From NCBI GenBank assembly GCA_031275405.1, contig JAISOV010000046.1:86212-150211 (forward strand): DNA of 64,000 bases, given 5' to 3'. Below, piece by piece: positions 1 to 7,212 of the stretch (positions within the stretch are counted from its first letter, which is position 1; the number at the start of each line of letters is the position of its first letter). Source of the stretch: Clostridium sp. (lineage in GTDB: Bacteria > Bacillota > Clostridia > Lachnospirales > Lachnospiraceae). The position numbers were made by a program, and so were the translations under genes. The notes beneath the pieces were generated by a model. That model ran no database searches and was not told the origin of the DNA. It saw nothing but the letters and a program-made list of their open reading frames with translations.

Positions 1-1
1 T

Positions 2-313
2 ACCGATGTATTAAACAGCCTAATTTCTATCACTCAATTTAACAAAGGGCAGGCTTCCAAAATCTTTGACAGACTGCGTACGGAACGTCAGCTTTTTGTA
101 CTAAAAAACAATGCTCCTTCTGCCGTGATTCTTTCACCAGAGGAATATGAACGCCTGGCTGAGATTGAAGAAGACTATCAGCTTCTGCTTCTTGCACAGC
201 AACGTATTGTGAATGGCGACATGGAACGCACGGCGACTTTTAACGATGCGATGGTTGACCTTGGAATTTCCGAGACCGAACTTAACGAGGCGGAGGATGT
301 AGAAATCGAATGA
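2..313 (+). CDS. Type II antitoxin, Phd/YefM-like, 5' partial
   Basis: The reading frame is open from the window edge to a TGA, so the start lies upstream. The visible product includes the stretch FNKGQASKIFDRLRTERQLF followed by VLKNNAPSAVILSPEEYERL, the usual Phd/YefM pattern: an N-terminal DNA-binding part, a 'prevent-host-death' strand with a PSAVILS core, then an acidic C-terminal tail (LNEAEDVEIE) that would wrap around the toxin. The stop overlaps the start of the following toxin gene (ATGA), which indicates translational coupling. Role inferred from family: neutralises the RelE-type toxin and autoregulates the operon. The internal GTG at 125 is not the true start. Confidence 0.8.
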   Translation, partial: TDVLNSLISITQFNKGQASKIFDRLRTERQLFVLKNNAPSAVILSPEEYERLAEIEEDYQLLLLAQQRIVNGDMERTATFNDAMVDLGISETELNEAEDVEIE

Positions 314-639
314 ACTACCAAATCAACTTCCTGCCTGAAGCACTGAATGATATCAAAAAATTGGATCATTCTGTCCGTCCTCAAGTTGCCAAGGGAATCC
401 AAAAGGTCAGCCAGAACCCAGTTTCTATCTATCAGGGAGGATACGGAAAGCCACTTGGCAACAAAGATGGCTCAAATCTGGCTGGACTTTTTAAAATTAA
501 ATTCCGTGGAATCGGAATCCGTGTTGTTTACTCTATAGAAGAGCGAAATAGTGTGATGACAATTATCGTTGTGTCCGTTAGAGCTGATCATCAGGTATAT
601 CAAGAAGCTTCTCATCGCAGAACAAAACACGATCTATAG
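310..639 (+). CDS. RelE/ParE-family mRNA interferase toxin
   Basis: This 109-residue basic protein begins MNYQINFLPEALNDIKKLD, the typical RelE/ParE opening (beta strand, then a helix with AxxDLxxLD-like spacing). It continues through KPLGNKDGSNLAGLFKIKFRGIGIRVVYSI, the core sheet that carries the RelE basic residues (K/R in KIKFRG and RVVYSI). Family members cleave mRNA on the ribosome. The start overlaps the antitoxin stop by 4 bp, the normal antitoxin-first order. RelE versus ParE activity cannot be decided from sequence alone, but the G(N)LxGLxKxKxRG(I)xRVVY pattern favours RelE. Confidence 0.85.
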   Translation: MNYQINFLPEALNDIKKLDHSVRPQVAKGIQKVSQNPVSIYQGGYGKPLGNKDGSNLAGLFKIKFRGIGIRVVYSIEERNSVMTIIVVSVRADHQVYQEASHRRTKHDL

Positions 640-642
640 AAA

Positions 643-882
643 GTATTCAGGGCGCTTTTTCCTATTTTGCTGTCACAAAAACGCGAGCCGATCTTTATCA
701 CAAAAAACGGTCAGGGCGATCTGGCGGTTATGAGCATTGAAATGTTTGAAACGCTCAATGGCAAGCTGAAATTATGCCGCTTGCTTGATGAAGGCCGCGC
801 GGCTGTGAAGGAAGGTCGAAAACGCCCCCTGCGGGATGTGATGAACAAAATCAAGGGGAAAATCACCAGTGCCGGAGAATAA
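643..882 (+). pseudogene. Phd/YefM antitoxin remnant lacking its N-terminus
   Basis: The frame encodes LSQKREPIFITKNGQGDLAV and then MSIEMFETLNGKLKLCRLLDEG, which is the middle and end of a Phd-type antitoxin (EPIFITKNG, followed by the C-terminal RLLDEGRAAVKEGRKRP tail). The N-terminal 20 or so residues that form the first strand and helix are missing. The same frame runs directly from the stop of the RelE gene, and the only possible starts are a TTG at 667 without a ribosome site, or ATG codons too far inside. No toxin follows. It is most likely a decayed second toxin-antitoxin locus. A short expressed protein is possible but not supported. Confidence 0.6.
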
Positions 883-887
883 GTACA

Positions 888-2084
888 TTATTTCTCAATT
901 TTTGACATCAATACAACGGTCTCCACATGCTGCGTATACGGAAACATATCCACGACCGCCCCTTTTTCCACCCGGTACCGGCTTTTCGCCAGATGGCGCA
1001 GATCCTTCGCCAAAGTCTCCGGATGGCAGGAAATATATATGATTTTCTTGGGCGCCAGCCTGACCGCGGCCGCCAGAACTTCTTCGCCGCTCCCTTTCCG
1101 CGGCGGATCCAGGAAAAGCACGTCTGCCTTCTCCTGCTGCGCCATGGTTTCCAGAAAGATCTGCGCATCGTCCTGATAGAAACGGACGTTGGAAACTCCG
1201 TTGCGTTTCGCGTTGCTCCTGGCGTCGCGCACCGCTTCGGCGCTCAGCTCCACGCCGAACACCTCCTTCGCGTGGGAAGCGGCAATGATCGCGAGCGTGC
1301 CGATGCCGCAGTAGGCATCCACGACCCGCTCCTTTCCGGTCAGCGCCGCCATCCGGATCGCTTCCCCATACAGCTTCTCGGTCTGCTCCGGATTCACCTG
1401 GTAAAAGGATCTGGGGGAAATCCGGAACGTCCTGCCGCACAGCACATCTTCAATATAGCCTTTGCCATACAGGACTTTCCCTTTTTCGCCCAGAACCATA
1501 CTGGTCGCCCGGTTATTTTCATTCAGAATGACGGTGGTGATCTCCGGGTGCAGTTTCAGGAGCGCTTTCACGAAATTATTTTTGGAAGGCAGGATCGGCG
1601 AACGCAGCACCAGTACGACCATGATTTCCCCGGTCGCATGGGCGGTGCGCACAAGGACGTGCCGCAGCAGGCCATAGCCGGTATCCTCGTTATAAGGGCG
1701 GATTTTGAAAGACGGCAGCAGACCGCGTATGGATACGATAATGGCGGAGGCCTTCTCGTTTTCCAGGAAGCAGGAATCCACCGGAACGATCCTATGCGTT
1801 CCGGCTTCATAAGTACCCGATATGGGGCGGTGTCTCTGGTCTTCGCCGAATACCGCGTGTACCTTGTTCCGGTAATGTCTGGGATCTTTCATTCCGATGA
1901 TCGGCTCCGGCGTACAGAAGGGGTGCAGCAGTTCCCTGACCCATCTGTCCTTTTCCGCCAGCTGCACCGAATATGGCTTATAGAGCCAATGACAGCCCCC
2001 GCACTTTTTTGCCGACGGACAGATCAGCTTCTTTTGCAAGTGTCCTTCTTTTCGGTTTTCCTGTTTGGTCATTTCTCTGTTCAA
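888..2084 (-). CDS. rlmD: 23S rRNA (uracil-5-)-methyltransferase, RumA/RlmD family
   Basis: The 398-residue protein has an N-terminal cysteine cluster (C22, C28, C31 in CPSAKKCGGC) for an iron-sulfur cluster, a central RNA-binding part, and a C-terminal SAM-dependent methyltransferase fold. SAM motif VVDAYCGIGTLAI, motif FLDPPRKG and the catalytic ISCHPETLAKDL cysteine loop are all present. The family makes 5-methyluridine in 23S rRNA; which uridine cannot be told here, and RlmCD is an alternative name in Firmicutes. An AAGGAG motif lies five bases before a TTG at 2084, so a TTG start is likely; the next ATG is at 2072. It is separated from the upstream gene by a repeat-bearing 224-bp gap. 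It lacks the N-terminal TRAM domain of longer homologues. Confidence 0.85.
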   Translation of the reverse strand: MNREMTKQENRKEGHLQKKLICPSAKKCGGCHWLYKPYSVQLAEKDRWVRELLHPFCTPEPIIGMKDPRHYRNKVHAVFGEDQRHRPISGTYEAGTHRIVPVDSCFLENEKASAIIVSIRGLLPSFKIRPYNEDTGYGLLRHVLVRTAHATGEIMVVLVLRSPILPSKNNFVKALLKLHPEITTVILNENNRATSMVLGEKGKVLYGKGYIEDVLCGRTFRISPRSFYQVNPEQTEKLYGEAIRMAALTGKERVVDAYCGIGTLAIIAASHAKEVFGVELSAEAVRDARSNAKRNGVSNVRFYQDDAQIFLETMAQQEKADVLFLDPPRKGSGEEVLAAAVRLAPKKIIYISCHPETLAKDLRHLAKSRYRVEKGAVVDMFPYTQHVETVVLMSKIEK

Positions 2085-2131
2085 ATTTTCTCCTTCTGCC
2101 GGTACGTCTTCCCTGCTTTTGGCAGTCTGAT

Positions 2132-2240
2132 CAGCGCTTCCACGATAGGAAAGGTACTCCCGCCAGACTTCCCAGCCGTCTCGTTTTTACGGCTGCGTCT
2201 TTCAGCGCTTCCATGACAAAAAGGACACTCCCGCCAGGCT
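2132..2240. repeat. Imperfect 38-bp direct repeat flanking a hairpin
   Basis: Two 38-bp copies (2132-2169 and 2203-2240) share CAGCGCTTCCA at one end and CTCCCGCCAG near the other, at about three quarters identity. Between them sits a perfect 7-bp stem CAGCCGT/ACGGCTG (2173-2195) with a T-rich loop. The block fills the gap between the methyltransferase gene and the beta-helix gene. No gene is supported here. Confidence 0.6.
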
Positions 2241-2308
2241 GCGGCCCTTTGTCCGCCCCGCAATGGCCGCGGTTTTCATCGGAGCCTTGGCAGGCGTCCG
2301 CCGGAACC

Positions 2309-4237
2309 TTACCAGAGCTTTACCCGGTTCGCGCCGGGGCGAAGCCCCGCGACAGGCCCCGCCACCGTTCTTGCGCCAACCGCCTGGTCTGTGTAATCTG
2401 TGTCCAGCGCGACCGGGCTTCCGTCCGGATTTTCAAAGTCGGCGTCCGCGATACGCACCCTCCCCAAGGAAAGGGTGTCAGGGACCGCGCAGCCATCCAA
2501 ACATTCTTCCGGCAGACGGATATTCAGATAGATCCCGTCACTGCCCTCTTCGATCCAAAACTGCGCGTCGAACTCGGGCAGATCGACTTTCTCCCTCTCC
2601 CCCGCAAACGCCTTTGCGCCATTGAAGTAAGCATTGTCCGCCAGATAGGCAGGCTGCTCGACTTTCTCGAAGGCCTCCAGGTCGCCGTACCTGTCTACCG
2701 CGTCCACCGCCCTCATATACTCGTCCAGGGAGGAGGTACAGCCGTCATAACCGGCGGTTCCTACCATCTCCCGGATCTGCCCTCCGATAAAAAGATTCCC
2801 GAAAAGCCTGTCGTCCGCCCCGTAGACCATGGCATATCCCGCCACCTCCGTGCTGTGGGGCGCGTGATAAGGCGTCGCGCGGTTAAGCATTTTCCGGAGG
2901 ACGATCTTTCCCGCGAAAAGATTGTTCACATACGCGCCGCCCTGGGCGTGGTTGTCCAGCGCGTATCCGGCGGTAAAAATATTGTGATCCACGAGGTAAG
3001 GGCCATGGGATACCTCCACAAACAGATCTCGGTTATTCCGAAGATAGAGGTTCTTGCTGACCCGCGTTCCCTGCGCCTGCCAGTCGAGCCATGTACCCAG
3101 GGAGCAGTCGTGGATGAAATTATGGCGGATCTGCACGTCAATTGCCGCGTGCAGCTTGATTCCCGCAATCTCATGCCCATAAAATTCCCGTTTCAGCGCG
3201 ATATGATGGATATGGTTGCCGTAAATTTCACTGAACACGCAGCCCAGATGACCCACCACGCCGTTCTGTCCGCAGTCGTGGATCTCGTTATGGCGTATGA
3301 TATGGGAGCCGATCTTCTCCTTCGACCAGCCGATTTTCAGTGCGGAAAAGACCGCTTCCAGCTGGTACTGGTAGCCTGGCTTGTCTCTTCTGAACGTACG
3401 GCGGTTGTCGCCCGTCGATGCTTCCTTGCCGATACTGACGGCGCTGCATTTCGCGTCATGGATGTGGTTCCCCTCGATGATCCAGCCTTTGCTCCAGTTC
3501 GTACCCAGCAGCCCCGGCTGGTCGCCCGTGGGCGGCGCCCAAGGAACGGCGGCGTGAGCCATTTCAAACCCCCGGACAGTGAGGTAGTTCACCCCCGGTC
3601 TTTCCGGATAAAAACAGCACTTGCGTACATGGACCTCCACGCACTCCCGGCGGGGATCCGCAGCGTGGAAATTGGCGTAGATCGTGGTGTGCCGGTCGTC
3701 CGTCTCGGCGAACCAGAGGTATTTCGTCTGCTCCGGATCCTCGACCGGAACCACTTCCTGCGTCCAGTGATCCAGCACCTTCCGGCGGATCTGCGGATCG
3801 CGCAGGGCGTCATAGTCCTGCGCTTCGTAAAAAGATTTCCCGTTCAGGTATACGTCGCCTAAGTGGACGCGCCGTCCCTGCGGGTAGATCATCCAGTCGC
3901 CGGCAACGATTTCCCGATAGGGGTTCCAGTTCCCGAATATCCCGTTGTCCAGAACGGTTTTCCAGATGGAGCCTTCGACCCTCTCCCAGTCAGTCACCTG
4001 CTCGGAACCTTTTATGACGACCTTTTCGCCCGCCGCCGCTTGATAAGTAATGCGCCGCGTGTCGCTGAATCCGCCCTCTTTCGGCTTGACCCACTCCCGG
4101 TATATGCCCTCGTGGACGGTAACGGTATCCCCCGCGCGGGCAGCCAGAGCCGCCGCCCCGATCGTGCGGAACGGGCTTTGCGCCAAGCCGGCGTTCGCGT
4201 CGGAGCCGTTGCCTGCCACATGATAAATCGTCGGCAT
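2309..4237 (-). CDS. Right-handed parallel beta-helix protein, probable polysaccharide-active enzyme
   Basis: The start at 4237 is set by GGAGG seven bases upstream; an upstream extension of the frame has no ribosome site. The 642-residue product opens with MPTIYHVAGNGSDANAGLAQ, the DUF1565-like start of pectate-lyase-fold proteins (xGsDanaGt...SPFRTI). A long beta-helix follows, seen as repeated NxIHD/NxIHH turns such as GNHIHD, HNEIHD, GNHIHH and HNFIHD. A beta-rich C-terminal segment closes the protein. There is no signal peptide, so it should act in the cytoplasm. Family members are lyases or glycosidases on plant or host polysaccharides; the substrate cannot be read from sequence. It stands alone between housekeeping genes rather than in a transport operon. 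Confidence 0.75.
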   Translation of the reverse strand: MPTIYHVAGNGSDANAGLAQSPFRTIGAAALAARAGDTVTVHEGIYREWVKPKEGGFSDTRRITYQAAAGEKVVIKGSEQVTDWERVEGSIWKTVLDNGIFGNWNPYREIVAGDWMIYPQGRRVHLGDVYLNGKSFYEAQDYDALRDPQIRRKVLDHWTQEVVPVEDPEQTKYLWFAETDDRHTTIYANFHAADPRRECVEVHVRKCCFYPERPGVNYLTVRGFEMAHAAVPWAPPTGDQPGLLGTNWSKGWIIEGNHIHDAKCSAVSIGKEASTGDNRRTFRRDKPGYQYQLEAVFSALKIGWSKEKIGSHIIRHNEIHDCGQNGVVGHLGCVFSEIYGNHIHHIALKREFYGHEIAGIKLHAAIDVQIRHNFIHDCSLGTWLDWQAQGTRVSKNLYLRNNRDLFVEVSHGPYLVDHNIFTAGYALDNHAQGGAYVNNLFAGKIVLRKMLNRATPYHAPHSTEVAGYAMVYGADDRLFGNLFIGGQIREMVGTAGYDGCTSSLDEYMRAVDAVDRYGDLEAFEKVEQPAYLADNAYFNGAKAFAGEREKVDLPEFDAQFWIEEGSDGIYLNIRLPEECLDGCAVPDTLSLGRVRIADADFENPDGSPVALDTDYTDQAVGARTVAGPVAGLRPGANRVKLW

Positions 4238-4360
4238 AAGATTTCCTCCTTCTCCAGACTTCAGGCCGCGCCGCGGACGGCTTCGCAAAACAGCCGCCGT
4301 CTGCGGCCCATTCAGCGGGCGGCTCCTGACAAAGCCCCCTAGGTGGCCGCCGCGGCGCAT

Positions 4361-4444
4361 GAATCATATTGCATGAGTCACATCGTATGGATCACCTCAT
4401 ACGAATCATACCACTTAGATCACATCGCATAAGTCACATCGCAT
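4361..4444. repeat. Six tandem copies of a degenerate 14-bp unit
   Basis: Six units run head to tail without gaps: 4361-4374, 4375-4388, 4389-4402, 4403-4416, 4417-4430 and 4431-4444. The consensus is close to GAATCACATCGCAT; the last two copies differ at one position. The array abuts the truA stop codon and lies in the gap before the beta-helix gene, so it is in the truA 3' untranslated region. Confidence 0.85.
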
Positions 4445-5181
4445 TAATAGTACACTTCCACCAAGGTCAGCCCCTTAGCGGGGAGCAGGCGCCCCGCCTG
4501 CTCCCTGTCGCCCGCTTTCAGGACTTCCTCCATGCTCTCCGGGGCGCGTTTCTTCATACCGACCTCCACCAGCGTTCCCGCAAGGATCCGCGCCATATGG
4601 TACAGGAAGCCGTTTCCACGGAAGAATATGGTAATCAGCGCCCCTTTCTTTTCAATGCGGATTTCATCAAGGCGCCGCACGGTAGGCTTGTTCCCTTTTT
4701 TCGAGGAAGTAAAGGATCTGAAATCATGCTCCCCTGTCAGGAATTCGGCAGCGCGGCGCATGGCGGCCACATCCAGTTCCTCTTCGATCTCCTGGGCATA
4801 TCTGCGCAGGAACACATCCGGGATCCTGCTGTTGAGGATCTGGTAGCGGTAAGCCTTTCCTGTGGCATGGAGCCTGCTGTGGAAACGCGGCGAAACTTCC
4901 CTGACTTCGACGACCGCAATGTCCTCCGGCAGGTAACGGTTGCAGTAGGCAAGCACCTCTTCCGGCGTCAGCTGGCAGTCCGTATGGAAGTTGGCTACCT
5001 GCCCTTTGGCATGGACGCCGCTGTCCGTCCTGCCGCTGCTCTGGAGTTCGATGGGTTCTCCGCACATTTTGCTTAATAGCTGCTCCAGTTTGGCCTGGAT
5101 GGTATTGGAAGAAGATTCCTGCCGCTGCCAGCCTTGGTAGCGGGTACCCTCATACTGCAACAATAACCGGATATTTCTCAT
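4444..5181 (-). CDS. truA: tRNA pseudouridine(38-40) synthase TruA
   Basis: The protein (about 245 residues) begins MRNIRLLLQYEGTRYQGWQR, the standard TruA opening, and holds the catalytic aspartate in SGRTDSGVHAKGQVANF. It also has the RFHSRLHATGKAYRY and HDFRSFTSSKKG segments and the NGFLYHMARILAGTL C-terminal core. It converts uridines 38-40 of tRNA anticodon stems to pseudouridine. An in-frame ATG at 5193 lies only one base after AGGAG, while the ATG at 5181 lies 13 bases after it and matches the family start; 5181 is preferred but not certain. It is the last gene of the tig-clpP-clpX-lon-engB-ytvI run. Confidence 0.92.
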   Translation of the reverse strand: MRNIRLLLQYEGTRYQGWQRQESSSNTIQAKLEQLLSKMCGEPIELQSSGRTDSGVHAKGQVANFHTDCQLTPEEVLAYCNRYLPEDIAVVEVREVSPRFHSRLHATGKAYRYQILNSRIPDVFLRRYAQEIEEELDVAAMRRAAEFLTGEHDFRSFTSSKKGNKPTVRRLDEIRIEKKGALITIFFRGNGFLYHMARILAGTLVEVGMKKRAPESMEEVLKAGDREQAGRLLPAKGLTLVEVYY

Positions 5182-5270
5182 GTTTCTAACCATGCTCCTT
5201 TCAACCTTTTCTCCTGTTCGCCTTGCGCGACCAGGCTCCCCGCCCGGTTCTTACGCCCGGCTTGGCGTTT

Positions 5271-6455
5271 TTACGGTTTCTTTTCCGTCCGCTCCGCCGC
5301 CGTGTCTTTCAAAACGTCTATATCCCTGCTGTTCAGCCTCCGGAAACGGTTCAGGCCCGCCGCCAGGAGCAGCACGCTGTTTTTCGTGGTATCAAAAACG
5401 CCCTCCCGGAACAGAGTATAGGCAATCAGCCCAAGGGGAACCGCGAGGATCATCCCTAATACGCCGCTCAGCTTATAGCCGATATACAGCAGAAACAGCG
5501 TGGGGATAGGCGGCACTCCGATGGAATCCCCCATGATTTTCGGCTGGATGATCTGCCTTGCCAGCTGCCCGCCCCCCCAGATGATCAGCAGGCCGACGGC
5601 CATCTTGTAATCCGTGCCCAGAATGGACATCACCGCCCAAGGCACCAAGACCGTTCCTGTTCCAAAAAAAGGAATGAAATCCAGCGCCGCGATCCCCAGG
5701 GCAATCAGCAGCGCGTACTCCACCCGCAGGACACTCAGGCCAATCACCAGCAGGATGTACATCCAGATTTCGATTTTCAGCTGTGCCTTCAAATATCCGC
5801 CGACCGCTTTTACCAGGCTGTTTTTGATGATGAGCCAGCTTGAGCGGAGCGATTTCGGCGTGTATCTGCGAAACCACCCATAGACCGCCCCTCGATCCGC
5901 CACAAAGAAATAGGCGGACAGCAGACACATGATCACCCCGATGAGCATAGAAGGCAGCTGTTTGGCAAAGTTCCCCACGGAAATCAGCGTAGGGCTGCCG
6001 ATGCCGCCGAACCACTCTCCCAAAGAAGCGCTGGCCTGTTCTACGGCATCCTGAATGGTATTCTGCAGATCTTTCGGAAAGCGGCCATAGACGACCCCCA
6101 GGTTGCGCCCGATTTCCGCCAGACGCTCCTGCGTCTGTTCCCACATATCCGGCAGTTCCAGGATAAAGTTCTTCAGCTCCGCCCACAGTCTGCTCCCGAC
6201 AAGGTAGAGAACCAGCACCACCAGCCCGATGACGACGATAATGACAAAGGCGCTTCCGGCTTTGCGCTTGATCTTTACCTTTTTTTCCAGAAACTGAACC
6301 AGCGGAGCCGCAATCAAGGCAATCACCCAGCCTGTCACGAAGGGCGCAAAGAAGAGAAGCAGCCTGGGCAGCAGCAGAATCGCCAGGGCCAGCACTCCCG
6401 CCCCTATCGCCAGGTTGATGAACGCTTTTCCATATTTGATCAGAGGTGATTCCAT
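5271..6455 (-). CDS. AI-2E family transporter / YtvI-like sporulation membrane protein
   Basis: The protein (about 394 residues) has eight or so hydrophobic segments: AFINLAIGAGVLALAILLLP, a pair around residues 30-55 and 65-90, then after a cytoplasmic amphipathic stretch SMLIGVIMCLLSAYFFVADR and the C-terminal helices. The signature LDFIPFFGTGTVLVPWA is the AI-2E/PerM family core. The overall pattern is close to the YtvI subgroup found in spore formers. The transported substrate is unknown; the AI-2 label comes from one E. coli member. The start at 6455 follows GGGAG by five bases; the ATG at 6467 overlaps that ribosome site and is rejected. The leader lies in a dispersed repeat shared with clpP. 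Confidence 0.82.
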   Translation of the reverse strand: MESPLIKYGKAFINLAIGAGVLALAILLLPRLLLFFAPFVTGWVIALIAAPLVQFLEKKVKIKRKAGSAFVIIVVIGLVVLVLYLVGSRLWAELKNFILELPDMWEQTQERLAEIGRNLGVVYGRFPKDLQNTIQDAVEQASASLGEWFGGIGSPTLISVGNFAKQLPSMLIGVIMCLLSAYFFVADRGAVYGWFRRYTPKSLRSSWLIIKNSLVKAVGGYLKAQLKIEIWMYILLVIGLSVLRVEYALLIALGIAALDFIPFFGTGTVLVPWAVMSILGTDYKMAVGLLIIWGGGQLARQIIQPKIMGDSIGVPPIPTLFLLYIGYKLSGVLGMILAVPLGLIAYTLFREGVFDTTKNSVLLLAAGLNRFRRLNSRDIDVLKDTAAERTEKKP

Positions 6456-6458
6456 GTT

Positions 6459-6504
6459 CGCTCCCATCTGCCCGCTTGGCCCGTCAAGCGTCTTTGGCGG
6501 GCGT
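6459..6504. repeat. Dispersed palindromic unit, copy A (ytvI leader)
   Basis: About 46 bp, roughly 80% identical to 11765-11811 before clpP. It carries the inverted arms GCCCGC/GCGGGC, the segment TCTTTGGCGGGCGT, and on the minus strand the sequence GGGCAGATGGGAGC, which supplies the ytvI ribosome site. Its other half encodes the last residues of EngB. A shorter piece recurs at 41358-41376. Confidence 0.6.
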
Positions 6505-7122
6505 GCCGCCGGTCAGGGAGACTGCTTCCGTCCTTGCCTGCGCGACCAGCTCGTCCAGGACGGCATAGATCTCCTCCCGCCCGTCCTTGGTCAGGGCGGA
6601 AAAAGGAATCAGTCTTATCCTGTCATCGGCTTCCAATGTTTCTTTGATCAGGCTGATGTGTTCGGGAAGACGGCTGGGTTTGATTTTATCCCGCTTGGTG
6701 GCAATCAAGGTCGGGAGATAGCCGTTCTCCAGGATCCAGTCATACATCAGCCGATCATTGGCGGAGGGCGCGTGGCGGATATCCAGCAGCAGGAACACGG
6801 TTTTCAGCTGCCGGGAGCTGCGCAGATAATTTTCTGTCATCTTTCCCCATTTGGCTTTGATCTTCACGTTGGCATGGGTGTAACCGTAGCCCGGCAGATC
6901 CACCAGATAAAGTTCCTGATTGATGTTATAATAATTAATGGTCTGCGTCTTGCCCGGCTGTGAACTGGTTCTTGCCAGAGATTTCCGGTTCATCAGGGCG
7001 TTGATCAGCGAGGACTTGCCGACATTGCTTCTTCCCGCGAAAGCCACCTCCGGATAAAGATTCTGCGGAATGCGGCTGGTAATGCCGCAGACCGTTTCCA
7101 AACTTACATTCTTGATGATCAT
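6484..7122 (-). CDS. engB: Ribosome biogenesis GTP-binding protein EngB (YsxC/YihA)
   Basis: A 212-residue single-domain GTPase. G1 is GRSNVGKSS, the G2 threonine is in PGKTQTIN, G3 is DLPGYGYTHANVKIK, G4 is TKRDK, and G5 is FSALTKDG. EngB assists maturation of the large ribosomal subunit and is essential in many Firmicutes. It follows lon and precedes ytvI by 28 bp, the usual neighbourhood. The C-terminal GTPAKDA overlaps a dispersed palindromic repeat, so the tail of this copy may have been shaped by that element. Confidence 0.95.
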   Translation of the reverse strand: MIIKNVSLETVCGITSRIPQNLYPEVAFAGRSNVGKSSLINALMNRKSLARTSSQPGKTQTINYYNINQELYLVDLPGYGYTHANVKIKAKWGKMTENYLRSSRQLKTVFLLLDIRHAPSANDRLMYDWILENGYLPTLIATKRDKIKPSRLPEHISLIKETLEADDRIRLIPFSALTKDGREEIYAVLDELVAQARTEAVSLTGGTPAKDA

Positions 7123-7135
7123 AGCGCTCCCGCCC

Positions 7136-7151
7136 GTCCGCTTTCGCGGAC
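7136..7151. repeat. GTCCGC/GCGGAC hairpin (family member)
   Basis: Perfect 6-bp arms with a four-base loop (GTCCGC TTTC GCGGAC), in the lon-engB gap. Similar hairpins occur at 34040-34055, 53780-53795 and 53876-53891. There is no T-run, so a processing or spacer role is as likely as termination. Confidence 0.5.
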
Positions 7152-7212
7152 GCTACCTTTCCGGACAATGCAAAATCCCCATTGTCTCGTATTCTGCCTC
7201 TATCCGTCCGTT

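Noticed and set aside
927..3862. Long plus-strand open frames (927-2216 and 1973-3862) opposite the methyltransferase and beta-helix genes
   Set aside because: They are antisense to genes with clear motifs, have no recognisable domains or ribosome sites, and arise from high GC content.
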